Positions 18,117 to 28,468 of a DNA stretch of 64,000 nucleotides are shown one piece after another. A program made the position numbers and the translations under genes. The notes under the pieces were generated by a model that saw only the letters and a program-made list of their open reading frames with translations, had not been told where the DNA came from and ran no database searches. The stretch spans positions 186,001 through 250,000 of the forward strand of contig JAEULA010000013.1 in assembly GCA_016793165.1 (NCBI GenBank), read 5' to 3'. This DNA is from Alphaproteobacteria bacterium. GTDB taxonomy: Bacteria > Pseudomonadota > Alphaproteobacteria > CACIAM-22H2. Position 1 is the first letter of the stretch; every line of letters starts with the position of its first letter.

Positions 18117-18767
18117 ATGAACACCGCCATCAAGTTCGCCGCCGCCGCCGCGCTCTCGCTCGGACTCGCCGGCACCGCGCAGGCCGGCATGGTCGCGATC
18201 GCGTCCCCCGACCTCGCGTACACCTCCTCGACGACGCTGATGCCGATCACGGCGCCCGACTTCACGAACATCAACAGCGTCACCGACGGGATCGTGACCG
18301 TCAGCTTCTCGAGCCCGATGAACGTCCGCACCGTCCCGGGCGGCGGCTGGGGCAGCTGGTCGTCGCCGCCGAACAGCGAGAGCGCGACGCCGCGCGTCGC
18401 CTACTCGAACGGCGCGACGTCGATGACGTTCACCTTCAGCGAGGCGCTCGACATGTTCGGCTTCGAGGTCGAGCCCAATAATTTCGGCGTGCGCAGCGTC
18501 ACGGCCGAATTCTTCGACGGCGCCACGTCGGTCGGAACGATCACCCTGGGCGTGGACGGCAACAGCGGCGCCCGCCTGTTCGCGGCCGATGCCGACGGCG
18601 GCGACTCGTTCACCAGCGTCGTCCTCACGACCGCCTCGGGCTCGGGCGGCTTCGCGATCGCCAACGCGCGCTATGCCGTGGCCGAGGTCCCGGTGCCGGC
18701 GACGCTCGCCCTGTTCTCGGCGGCGCTCGCCGGCCTGGGCTTCGCGCGCACGCGCCGCACGGCCTGA
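18117..18767 (+). CDS. Secreted protein with a PEP-CTERM/VPxPA-type C-terminal sorting signal
   Basis: 216 residues. Residues 1-23 are a signal peptide (ALSLGLAGTAQAG). The middle is a serine/threonine-, glycine- and acid-rich beta domain without cysteines. The C-terminus has the tripartite sorting signal VPVPATLALF, hydrophobic SAALAGLGF and a final ARTRR cluster. Such proteins are processed by an exosortase, which is not in this window, and reach the outer surface or biofilm matrix. CAGGAG before the ATG is the ribosome-binding site. It stands alone behind a sigma-54 promoter and ends at a hairpin. The function of the extracellular domain is not known. Confidence 0.85.
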   Translation: MNTAIKFAAAAALSLGLAGTAQAGMVAIASPDLAYTSSTTLMPITAPDFTNINSVTDGIVTVSFSSPMNVRTVPGGGWGSWSSPPNSESATPRVAYSNGATSMTFTFSEALDMFGFEVEPNNFGVRSVTAEFFDGATSVGTITLGVDGNSGARLFAADADGGDSFTSVVLTTASGSGGFAIANARYAVAEVPVPATLALFSAALAGLGFARTRRTA

Positions 18768-18786
18768 GTTCGACACGCACGACGAC

Positions 18787-18812
18787 GGGCGGCGGGGATC
18801 CCCTCGCCGCCC
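18787..18812. terminator. Hairpin terminator between convergent genes
   Basis: GGGCGGCG at 18787-18794 pairs perfectly with CGCCGCCC at 18805-18812, and the inner bases (GGGATCCCCT) extend the stem with one G-U pair. GTTTC follows on the plus strand. It lies between the stops of the PEP-CTERM-type gene and the convergent ABC ATPase gene and could serve both, although there is no long U tract. Confidence 0.7.
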
Positions 18813-18827
18813 GTTTCGATTCCGGGC

Positions 18828-20900
<2,073 letters not shown>

Positions 20901-20902
20901 GT

Positions 20903-21778
20903 TCAGCGCCGCCGCGACTTCGGGTCGAGCCAGTCGCGGATCCCGTCGCCGAGGAAGTTGAAGCCGACGACGACGGTGAGGATCGCGATGCCCGGAAAGG
21001 TCGCGACCCACCATTGCTCGACCAGCTCGCGACCTTCGGAGACCATCTGCCCCCACTCCGGCGTCGGCGGGATGACGCCGAGGCCGAGGAAGCCGAGGCC
21101 CGCGAAGGTCAGGATCGCGGTCCCGACATCGAGTGTCAGGAGCACGATCAGCGGCCCGAGCGCATTGGGGACGATGTGGCGGAACAGGATGCGGCTCGGC
21201 CCGAAGCCGAGGACATGCGCCGCCTCGACGTATTCCTGGTTGCGCTGGACCAGCACCAGGCTGCGCGCGAGACGCGCGAACTTGGGCCACCAGACGACCA
21301 GCATGGCGAGGATCGTGTTGGTGACGCCGATCCCCAGCGCGGCGGCGATCGCCATCGCGAGGATGATCGGCGGGAAGCACATCACCAGGTCGGTGACGCG
21401 CATCATCATCTCCTCGACCTTGCCGCCGACATAGGCGGCGACGCCGCCGATCAGCACGCCGACCAGCCCGCCGATGGCGACGACGGCGATCCCGGCCAGC
21501 AGAGAGATCCGCGCGCCGACCAGAAGCCGCGAGAACACGTCGCGGCCGAGCAGGTCGGTGCCGAGCCAATGCGCCGCCGAGGGCGGCTGCAAGCGCTTGG
21601 TCACGTCGACCAGCTCGTAGGGGTGCGGCGCGAGCCAGGGCGAAAACACGGCAACGAGGAACCAGGCGACCACGATCGCCCCGCCGCCGGCGGCCAGGCC
21701 GTAGCGCCGGATCCAGCGCTGCCGCCGCGCGGCGGCGCGCGCCGAGGGCGACGGCGCGACGGTCGCGACCGCGGTCAT
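20903..21778 (-). CDS. Dipeptide-type ABC transporter permease (DppC-like)
   Basis: 291 residues. An N-terminal membrane helix at about 27-48 is followed by the HWLGTDLLGRDVFSRLLVGARISL motif typical of DppC/OppC, then four or more helices and the EAAHVLGFGPSRILFRHIVPNA coupling helix that contacts the ATPase. The end, FNFLGDGIRDWLDP, is also characteristic. The ATG overlaps the stop of the DppB-like gene (ATGA at 21775-21778), and its own stop is two bases before the ATPase start, so the genes are tightly coupled. Confidence 0.94.
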   Translation of the reverse strand: MTAVATVAPSPSARAAARRQRWIRRYGLAAGGGAIVVAWFLVAVFSPWLAPHPYELVDVTKRLQPPSAAHWLGTDLLGRDVFSRLLVGARISLLAGIAVVAIGGLVGVLIGGVAAYVGGKVEEMMMRVTDLVMCFPPIILAMAIAAALGIGVTNTILAMLVVWWPKFARLARSLVLVQRNQEYVEAAHVLGFGPSRILFRHIVPNALGPLIVLLTLDVGTAILTFAGLGFLGLGVIPPTPEWGQMVSEGRELVEQWWVATFPGIAILTVVVGFNFLGDGIRDWLDPKSRRR

Positions 21779-22788
21779 CGGCGCACCACGCGGGGGTCGA
21801 TGACGGCGTAGGACAGGTCCACGAGCAGGTTGATCACCAGGTAGATCACGGCGACCACGAAGGTGATTCCCATGATTCCGGGGAAGTCGAGCGCGATGGC
21901 GCTGCGGAACGTATAGCGGCCGAGCCCTGGCCAGCTGAAGATCGTCTCGGTCATGACGGCGCCCGACAGCAGGATCGCATAGGCGATGCCGCCGAGGGTC
22001 ACGACGGGCACCAGCGCGTTCGGCAGCGCATGCGCGATCACGACGGCGGACTCGCGCAACCCCTTGGCTCGGGCGACTCGCACGTAGTCCTGCGACAGCG
22101 CCTCGAGCATGCTCGCGCGCACCGTGCGCGTGAGCAGGCCGACGATCGAGGCCGCCAGCACGATCGACGGCAGCACCAGATGCGCCGCCGCGTTCCAGAA
22201 CGTCTCCCAGTTGCCGTCGCGCGCGCTGTCGATCAGGAACAGCCCCGACCATTTGCTGGGCGGCAGGGCGGAGACGTCGAGGCGGCCGGGGCCGGGTGCG
22301 ATCTGCAACCCGCCGTAGAAGACGGCGAGGACGATGAACGCCAGCCAGAACGTCGGCGCCGACACGCCGATCAGGGATACCAGCCGTGCGACATGGTCGA
22401 TCAGCGTGTCGCGCTTCACCGCGGCGAGGACGCCCAGGGGGATGGAGATGACCAGCGCGAGGATGAACGCGATCGTGGCGAGCTCGATCGTAGCCGGCGC
22501 GTACTGCACGATGTCGTCGAGCACCGGCCGCTGCGTCGAAATCGAGGTGCCGAAGTCGCCCTGGGACAGGCCCTTCAGGAAGATGAGGTACTGCTGCCAG
22601 ATCGGCAGGTCGAGCCCCCACTTCTTGCGATAGGAGGCGACGAGGTCCTTGTCGGCCGCCTGCATGTCGCCGAGCTGCGCGAGGATCGGGTCCGCGGGCA
22701 CCTGGGTGGCGATCAGGAAGACGATCAGGGTCGACAGCACGACCATGACGGCCATGGCGGCCAGACGCGAGGCGATATAGCGGAACAT
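21775..22788 (-). CDS. Dipeptide-type ABC transporter permease (DppB-like)
   Basis: 337 residues. The first helix is at about 9-28 and is followed by DLPIWQQYLIFLKGLSQGDFGTS, a hallmark of DppB/OppB. The coupling segment DYVRVARAKGLRESAVVIAHALPNALVPV and the final LVDLSYAVIDPRV are also typical. It forms the membrane channel with the DppC-like partner. It lies 135 bp downstream of the binding-protein gene; that gap holds a large imperfect stem-loop which may set the ratio of binding protein to permease. Confidence 0.94.
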   Translation of the reverse strand: MFRYIASRLAAMAVMVVLSTLIVFLIATQVPADPILAQLGDMQAADKDLVASYRKKWGLDLPIWQQYLIFLKGLSQGDFGTSISTQRPVLDDIVQYAPATIELATIAFILALVISIPLGVLAAVKRDTLIDHVARLVSLIGVSAPTFWLAFIVLAVFYGGLQIAPGPGRLDVSALPPSKWSGLFLIDSARDGNWETFWNAAAHLVLPSIVLAASIVGLLTRTVRASMLEALSQDYVRVARAKGLRESAVVIAHALPNALVPVVTLGGIAYAILLSGAVMTETIFSWPGLGRYTFRSAIALDFPGIMGITFVVAVIYLVINLLVDLSYAVIDPRVVRR

Positions 22789-22813
22789 CGTCGTGCTAGC
22801 GGCTGAGCCCTCT

Positions 22814-22917
22814 CCCCGACCCTCTCCCGATCGCTTCGCTCCGACGGAGGGGGCTCGACCGCACGCAGCCTGTCGAACCGCCCTCCCCCCGAGCGAAGCG
22901 GACCGGGGCCGGGCGGG
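22814..22917. repeat. Large imperfect stem-loop between binding-protein and permease genes
   Basis: CGCTTCGCTC at 22832-22841 pairs perfectly with GAGCGAAGCG at 22891-22900. Inside it GGAGGG (22846-22851) can pair with CCCTCC (22881-22886) and TCGAC with GTCGA, and outside it C-rich and G-rich runs extend the structure. In minus-strand transcripts it falls just after the binding-protein stop. It could be an attenuator or an mRNA-stabilising element that protects the upstream cistron from 3' decay. Its low-complexity CCCTCTCCC flanks suggest it may be a dispersed intergenic repeat. Confidence 0.5.
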
Positions 22918-22923
22918 TCACCG

Positions 22924-24528
22924 TCATGCCGGCTCGATGCGCTCCATCTCGACGTACCAGCCCGCCGCCGTCACGTTGAAGTTCTTGATCGTGTTGCGCA
23001 CGGCGATCCGATAGATCGGCTGCAGCAGGATGATGTAGTTGGCGTTGTCGACCAACGCCTGCTGGTACTGTTTGTAGAGCTGGATCTGCTTGGCCTGGTC
23101 CTGCTCCGCGCCCGCCGCCTTCACGAGGTCGCGCAGCGACTGCGGCACGTCCCAGTGCACACGCTTGGCGACGCGCTCGATCGAGGCCGACGCCCAGAGA
23201 TCCGTCTCCGGAGAGGGCGGGTTCCAGAAAGTGATGACCGATTGGGTGCGCCCGCCGTTGTACTGCGTGCGCAGGTTCACCGGATCGAGCGGCTTGAGGT
23301 TGGCCTTGATGCCGACGCGCGCGAGATCCGACTGCACCTTCTGCGCGATGACTTGGTAGTTCGAACCGACGATCGCCGCGTTGGTGATCGACAGGTCGAA
23401 CTCGAAGCCGTTGGGGAGGCCGGCCTGCTGCAGGAAGGACTTCGCCTTGTCGAGATCCTGCCTGTAGCCGAACTCCTTCGTCATCTCCGCGGTCGTGCCG
23501 CCCGCGCCGATCGGCAGGAAGGACGGCGGGCGGACGGCAAAGCCGCCGACCAGCCCGCTGATGATCCCGTCGTAGTCGATGGCATATGCCACCGCCTGGC
23601 GCGCCTCACGCTTGGCCAGCGCCGGATTGAACTCGGCGTTGCTGGTCAGCGTCATGTAGACGTAGTCGAGGCTCGTCGTCGACTCGAGGCGGACGTTGGC
23701 GTCGCCCTTGACCGAGTCCAGCTGCTCGGCCGTCAGGTTGAACGCCGCGTCGATGTCGCCGCGCCGCACCGCGAGCAGCTGCGCCGCACCGTCGGCGATG
23801 TGGCGGATCACGACGCGCTCGAACGGCGCCTTGCCGCCCCACCAGTGGTCGTTGCGCACCAGCGTGACGGCGGTATTGCGCTCCCAGGACACCATGCGAT
23901 AGGCGGCGGTGCCCGCGGAATTCGAATTCAGGAACTGCGTCGCCTTGTCCGCCGTGTTGGCGCTCGCGTCGGAGACGCCGCCGTTCGCGGACACGATCTT
24001 CTTCGAATAGATCGCGAAGGCCGGCGCGGCGCAGTTGATCAGCAGCGGCGACGCCGGGTCCTTCATCACCAGGTCGACGGTGTGCGCGTCGACGATCTCG
24101 ACCTTCTCGAGGTTCGATGCGTAGACGCCCGGCTGGTCCTTCAGGTTGACCAGGCGGTCCAACGAGAACTTCACGTCCTCGGCCGTGAACGGCGAGCCGT
24201 CCCAGAACTTGACGCCCTGGCGCAGGGTGAAGCGCCACGATTTGCCGCCGTTCACGCGCTCCCACTTGGTCGCGAGCATCGGGCGCACGTTGACGTAGTC
24301 GCCCGCCTCCTGCGTCACCAGCGTCTCGTAGACGTTGCCGTTGGTGAGCGGCGGCGAGTAGTCCGCCATGCGGCCCGGGTCGTAGTTGCGGCCGTCGCTG
24401 ATGTCCATGCCGATGACCAGCACGCTCTTGCGGCCCTGGGCCAGCGCCGGGCCGGCCGCCGCGAGCGCGCCGGTCGCCGCGGACCCGGCCAAGAGCAGCC
24501 GGCGCGACAGCATGATTGCCTGCATCAT
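22924..24528 (-). CDS. ABC transporter substrate-binding protein, family 5 (dipeptide/oligopeptide)
   Basis: 534 residues. The N-terminus has a twin-arginine signal (SRRLLLAGSAATGALAAAG) with an ALAQG cleavage region near residue 31. The family 5 landmarks follow: LATKWERVNGGKSWRFTLRQ, VKFWDGSPFTAEDVKFSLDR, an AAYRMVSWERN segment and a C-terminal region ending in hinge strands. It should capture peptides or a similar ligand in the periplasm for the DppBC-like permeases. Two ATGs are adjacent at 24523-24528; the first is used because GGGGGAA is at the best spacing. It is divergent from the lipid cluster, with about 200 bp between. Confidence 0.93.
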   Translation of the reverse strand: MMQAIMLSRRLLLAGSAATGALAAAGPALAQGRKSVLVIGMDISDGRNYDPGRMADYSPPLTNGNVYETLVTQEAGDYVNVRPMLATKWERVNGGKSWRFTLRQGVKFWDGSPFTAEDVKFSLDRLVNLKDQPGVYASNLEKVEIVDAHTVDLVMKDPASPLLINCAAPAFAIYSKKIVSANGGVSDASANTADKATQFLNSNSAGTAAYRMVSWERNTAVTLVRNDHWWGGKAPFERVVIRHIADGAAQLLAVRRGDIDAAFNLTAEQLDSVKGDANVRLESTTSLDYVYMTLTSNAEFNPALAKREARQAVAYAIDYDGIISGLVGGFAVRPPSFLPIGAGGTTAEMTKEFGYRQDLDKAKSFLQQAGLPNGFEFDLSITNAAIVGSNYQVIAQKVQSDLARVGIKANLKPLDPVNLRTQYNGGRTQSVITFWNPPSPETDLWASASIERVAKRVHWDVPQSLRDLVKAAGAEQDQAKQIQLYKQYQQALVDNANYIILLQPIYRIAVRNTIKNFNVTAAGWYVEMERIEPA

Positions 24529-24729
24529 CGTTTCCCCCGATCGATTGGGCCGGCGTGGCGCCAGGGCATGGCGCGACGCGGCGGACGTCGACACGCTGGC
24601 ACACGCTCCCGCCGCGAGGCAAGGCGAGCGGCCGTCCCGCCCGCCGCCCGCCCGCCTCCGCCGCGCGGTGGCCGAACGAAGACCGCAGTGGCCGTGCAGG
24701 CTTGATTGCGCTGGCTTCGCGGCGGGCTC

Positions 24730-25377
24730 ATGCGCAAGCTCGTTGTCCCGACGAAGTCGATGGACATGACGCTCTACGATCTCAAGCCCCGGTTCCAGGC
24801 GCTGCTGCGCCCCCTGGTTGCCGCCCTGGCCGCGCGCGGCGTCACCGCCAACCAGGTCACGCTGGCCGCGGCGGCCCTGTCGGTCGCGCTGGGCGTCGCC
24901 CTGGCATGGGCGCCCGAGCGGCGCGGGCTGTTCCTGCTCGTGCCAGCCTGGCTGTTCCTGCGCATGGCGCTCAATGCCGTCGACGGCATGCTCGCGCGCG
25001 AGCACGGGCAGAAGTCGTCGCTCGGCGCTTATCTGAACGAGCTCACCGACGTCGTCGCCGACGCCGCGCTCTACCTTCCCTTCGCGCTGGTCGCGCCCTT
25101 CGCGCCAGCGGCCGTGGTGGTGGTCGTGCTGCTCGCCGCGCTGAGCGAGTTCGCCGGCGCCCTCGGCCCCGCGCTTGGCGCGACGCGGCGCTACGACGGG
25201 CCGCTGGGCAAGAGCGACCGCGCCCTCGTCTTCGGCGCGCTGGGGCTCGCCGTGGGCACCGGAGCCGCGCTGCCCGCGTGGCTCGCCTGGCTGATGCCCG
25301 CGCTCGCCGTCGCGCTGATGATGACGATCCACCGGCGCGTGCGCGGCGGCCTCGCCGAGCTTGCGAACCGGAAATGA
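24730..25377 (+). CDS. CDP-alcohol phosphatidyltransferase family protein (YnbA-like)
   Basis: About 215 residues with six likely membrane helices. The CDP-alcohol phosphotransferase motif D-x2-D-G-x2-A-R-x8-G-x3-D-x3-D is recognisable at residues 82-107, but the first and third acidic positions are asparagine (N82 and N103), while D85, G86, A89, R90, G99 and D107 remain. It would transfer a phosphatidyl group from CDP-diacylglycerol to an unknown alcohol in the inner membrane. Start choice is uncertain: ATG 24730 has GGCGGG upstream, while ATG 24766 would give an MTLYDLKPRFQ start like that I recall for E. coli YnbA. It is the first gene of the ynb-like cluster and overlaps the next (ATGA). 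Confidence 0.82.
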   Translation: MRKLVVPTKSMDMTLYDLKPRFQALLRPLVAALAARGVTANQVTLAAAALSVALGVALAWAPERRGLFLLVPAWLFLRMALNAVDGMLAREHGQKSSLGAYLNELTDVVADAALYLPFALVAPFAPAAVVVVVLLAALSEFAGALGPALGATRRYDGPLGKSDRALVFGALGLAVGTGAALPAWLAWLMPALAVALMMTIHRRVRGGLAELANRK

Positions 25378-27152
25378 CGCCGGCCACGAGGACGAACGCG
25401 ATGCGAACGCAGGAAGACCGCAGCTTCCAGACCCATGACGGCCAGAGCCTGTTCTACCGCCACTGGCCGGCATCGAGCGCCACGCCGCGCGGCGCGATCC
25501 TGCTCTTCCACCGCGGCCACGAGCATTCGGGGCGGATCGCCCATCTCGCCGACGAGCTCGACCTGCCGGAGTTCAGCATCTTCGCCTGGGATGCGCGCGG
25601 CCACGGGCTGTCGCCCGGGGTGCGCGGCTTCAGCCCCGGGGTCGAGACCTCGATCCGCGACGTGCAGACCTTCGTCGACCACATCGTCGCGAGCCACGGC
25701 TTCGCCGTCGAGGACATGGCGGTGATCGCGCAGAGCGTCGGCGCGGTTCTCGTCAGCGGCTGGGTGCACGACTACGCGCCTCGCATCCGCTGCCAGGTCC
25801 TCGCCTCCCCGGCCTTCAAGGTGAAGCTCTACGTCCCCTTCGCCCGGCCCGGCCTGAAGCTGCTGCATCGCCTGCGCGGCGATTTCTTCGTCAACAGCTA
25901 CGTCAAGGCGAAGGTCCTCACCCACGATCCCGCGCGCGTCGCCTCCTACGACGCCGATCCGATGATCACGCGGCCGATCTCGGTCAACATGCTGCTCGGC
26001 CTCTACGAGACCGCCGCGCGCGTCGTCGGCGACGCGCGGGCCATCAACGTCCCCACGCAGCTGTTCGTCTCGGGCAGCGACTGGGTCGTCCATCACGGCC
26101 CGCAGCACGAGTTCTTCGTCAATCTCGGCACGCCGCTGAAGGAGCGCCACATCCTGCCCGGCTTCTTCCACGACACGCTGGGAGAGCGCGATCGCGCGCC
26201 GGTCGTGGCGAAGATCCGCGACTTCATCCAGGCGCGCTTCGCGGCACCGCTGCATCGGCCCGATCTCCTCGAGGCGGACCACTGGGGCTATACGCGCGAC
26301 GAGGCGGACCGGCTCGCGAGCCCGCTGCCCCTCGCCTCGCCGCGCGGCCTCTACTGGGCAAGCGTGCGCGCGAACATGCGGCTCGGAGGCCTGCTCTCGA
26401 CGGGCGTGCGCCTCGGCCACGAGACCGGCTTCGACTCGGGCTCGACGCTCGACTACGTCTATCGCAACGTCGCCGACGGCATCGGGCCGCTCGGCCGGCT
26501 CATCGACCGCCAGTATCTCGATTCGATCGGCTGGCGCGGGATCCGCCAGCGCAAGCTCCATGTCGAGGAGCTCGTCCGCCTGGCGATGGGCCAGCTGCGC
26601 CAGGCCGGCGTCCCGGTCCATCTCGTCGACATCGCCGCCGGCCATGGCCGCTACGCGCTGGAGGCGCTCGACGGCACGCGCGACCGTCCGGACTCGGTGC
26701 TGCTGCGCGACTACAGCGACATCAACGTCGCCGCCGGCCAGCGCCTGATCGCCGAGAAAGGGCGCGCCGACATCGCGCGCTTCGTCAAGGGCGACGCCTT
26801 CGATCGCGACGATCTCGCGGCGATCGCACCGCGCCCGACGCTCGGCATCGTCTCGGGCCTGTACGAGCTCTTCCCCGACAACGCGATGATCCGCCGCTCG
26901 CTCGCCGGGCTCGCCGCCGCGATGCCGGCGGGCGCACGGCTCGTCTACACCGGCCAGCCCTGGCATCCGCAGCTCGAGCTGATCGCGCGCGCGCTGACCA
27001 GCCATCGCCAGGGCCAGGCCTGGGTGATGCGCCGGCGGACGCAGGCCGAGATGGACGCCCTCGTCGCGGCCGCGGGATTCCGCAAGATCACGCAGCGCAT
27101 CGACCGGTGGGGCATCTTCACCGTGTCGCTCGCCGAGCGGCGCGCCGGATGA
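25374..27152 (+). CDS. Alpha/beta hydrolase fused to a SAM-dependent methyltransferase (YnbC-like)
   Basis: 592 residues, close to the length of E. coli YnbC. The hydrolase half (about 15-285) has FHRGHEHSGR, the DARGHG segment and a nucleophile Ser121 in AQSVGAV; its acid and histidine lie in SGSDWVVH and GFFHDTLGE. The methyltransferase half (about 395-590) has motif I DIAAGHGRYALEAL near 418-431 and a GLYELF segment. A monoacylglycerol-lipase-like activity coupled to methylation of the same lipid or alcohol is possible, but no activity is established. The ATG at 25374 overlaps the previous stop; ATG 25401, after GAGGACG, is the alternative. It ends in an ATGA overlap with the phosphatase gene. 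Confidence 0.85.
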   Translation: MTPATRTNAMRTQEDRSFQTHDGQSLFYRHWPASSATPRGAILLFHRGHEHSGRIAHLADELDLPEFSIFAWDARGHGLSPGVRGFSPGVETSIRDVQTFVDHIVASHGFAVEDMAVIAQSVGAVLVSGWVHDYAPRIRCQVLASPAFKVKLYVPFARPGLKLLHRLRGDFFVNSYVKAKVLTHDPARVASYDADPMITRPISVNMLLGLYETAARVVGDARAINVPTQLFVSGSDWVVHHGPQHEFFVNLGTPLKERHILPGFFHDTLGERDRAPVVAKIRDFIQARFAAPLHRPDLLEADHWGYTRDEADRLASPLPLASPRGLYWASVRANMRLGGLLSTGVRLGHETGFDSGSTLDYVYRNVADGIGPLGRLIDRQYLDSIGWRGIRQRKLHVEELVRLAMGQLRQAGVPVHLVDIAAGHGRYALEALDGTRDRPDSVLLRDYSDINVAAGQRLIAEKGRADIARFVKGDAFDRDDLAAIAPRPTLGIVSGLYELFPDNAMIRRSLAGLAAAMPAGARLVYTGQPWHPQLELIARALTSHRQGQAWVMRRRTQAEMDALVAAAGFRKITQRIDRWGIFTVSLAERRAG

Positions 27153-28468
27153 GCCAGGCCGCCGCGATGCCGCCGCCGCGGCCGATTCGCGAGGCCGCGA
27201 TCGCGCTGGCGGCGCTGGGCGCGTTCTTCTACCTCAGCTACGGCCTCGCCAATTGGCTGGCGAGCCGGCGCACCGACGTGCCCTCGATCGTCTTCGACTG
27301 GGAGGGCGTGGTGCCCTTCCTCGCCTGGACGATCCTGCCCTACTGGACGACCAACGCCTTCTACGCCGTATCCCTGTTCCTGTGCCGGACGCGCGACGAG
27401 CTCGCGACCCTCGTCCGCCGGCTCGCCACGACGCAGATCGTCGCCGTCGCATGCTTCATCCTGTTTCCGCTGCGCTTCAGCTTCGCGCGTCCGCCCGCCG
27501 ACGGCTTCGCCGGTTTCATGTTCGACGCGCTGGCCAGCTTCGACAAGCCGTTCAATCAGGCGCCGTCGCTGCACATCGCGCTCACGATCGTGCTCTGGGT
27601 CCACTACGTGCGCCATCTCCCGCGCTGGGGCGGCGCCCTGCTCGGGCTGTGGTTCTCGCTCGTCCTCGTCTCCGTGCTTACGACCTACCAGCACCACTTC
27701 ATCGACATCCCCACGGGCGCGCTGCTCGGCTGGCTGGCGATCTGGCTGTGGCCCGACGAAGGCGGCTCGCCGCTGGGCGCGTGGAACCTCAGCCGCGAGC
27801 CGAAGCGACGGCGCCTCGCGCTGCGCTACGGCCTCGGCGCCCTCGTCCTGGCCGCCCTCGCCTCGCTCGGCGGCGGCCTCGCCCTGCTGCTGCTGTGGCC
27901 GGCACTCGCATGCGCGCTGGTGGCGCTCGCCTATCTCGGCCTCGGGCCCGGCGCCTTCCAGAAGGATGTCGACGGCCGCCTGAGCCTCGCGGCGAGCTGG
28001 CTGTTCGCCCCGTATCTGGCGGCCGCATCGCTCAACGCATGGCTGTGGACGCGCCGGGACCGCGCGGCCGGGCTCGTCGCCGACGGCGTCGCGATCGGCC
28101 CGCTGCCCCGCCGCGGCGAGCCGGGCGCCGGCACGCTCGTCGATCTCTGCGCCGAGTTGCCGGCGCCGGCGCAGGGCTGGCGCGTCCACGCCCTGCCGGC
28201 CCTCGACCTCGTGCCCGTGCCGCCGGCGATCGCGCTCGAGGCGGCCGACCGCATCGAGCGGGCGCGCCGCCGCGGGCCCGTGCGCGTCAGCTGCGCGCTC
28301 GGCTACGGCCGCAGCGCCACGGCGGTCGGGATCTGGCTGCTGCACACCGGGCGCGCCGCGACGCCGGGCGACGCCGTCGCGATGGTCCGCAAGGCGCGGC
28401 CGCGCGCCGTCGTCGGCGAGTCCGAGCTCTCGGCCATCCTCGCCGCGACTGCGGCACCGCGCCCGTGA
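27149..28468 (+). CDS. Membrane PAP2 phosphatase fused to a dual-specificity-type phosphatase (YnbD-like)
   Basis: 439 residues. The N-terminal half is a polytopic PAP2-type domain with NQAPSLH (His142) and HHFIDIPTG (His183), the histidines expected for phosphate transfer from lipid phosphates. More membrane helices follow (about 225-260 and 270-300). The C-terminal half is soluble and contains CALGYGRSA, a C-x5-R cysteine-phosphatase loop with Cys382 and Arg388. The pair could dephosphorylate a lipid intermediate such as a phosphatidyl-alcohol phosphate on either side of the membrane. It overlaps both neighbours (ATGA before, GTGA after), so it is an integral part of the cluster. Confidence 0.85.
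   Translation: MSQAAAMPPPRPIREAAIALAALGAFFYLSYGLANWLASRRTDVPSIVFDWEGVVPFLAWTILPYWTTNAFYAVSLFLCRTRDELATLVRRLATTQIVAVACFILFPLRFSFARPPADGFAGFMFDALASFDKPFNQAPSLHIALTIVLWVHYVRHLPRWGGALLGLWFSLVLVSVLTTYQHHFIDIPTGALLGWLAIWLWPDEGGSPLGAWNLSREPKRRRLALRYGLGALVLAALASLGGGLALLLLWPALACALVALAYLGLGPGAFQKDVDGRLSLAASWLFAPYLAAASLNAWLWTRRDRAAGLVADGVAIGPLPRRGEPGAGTLVDLCAELPAPAQGWRVHALPALDLVPVPPAIALEAADRIERARRRGPVRVSCALGYGRSATAVGIWLLHTGRAATPGDAVAMVRKARPRAVVGESELSAILAATAAPRP

Noticed and set aside
14726..18481. A 1251-codon open frame on the plus strand opposite putA
   Set aside because: It runs antisense over the whole of a clear putA, is rich in Arg, Ala, His and Gly, has no recognisable motif, and is explained by high GC at third codon positions.
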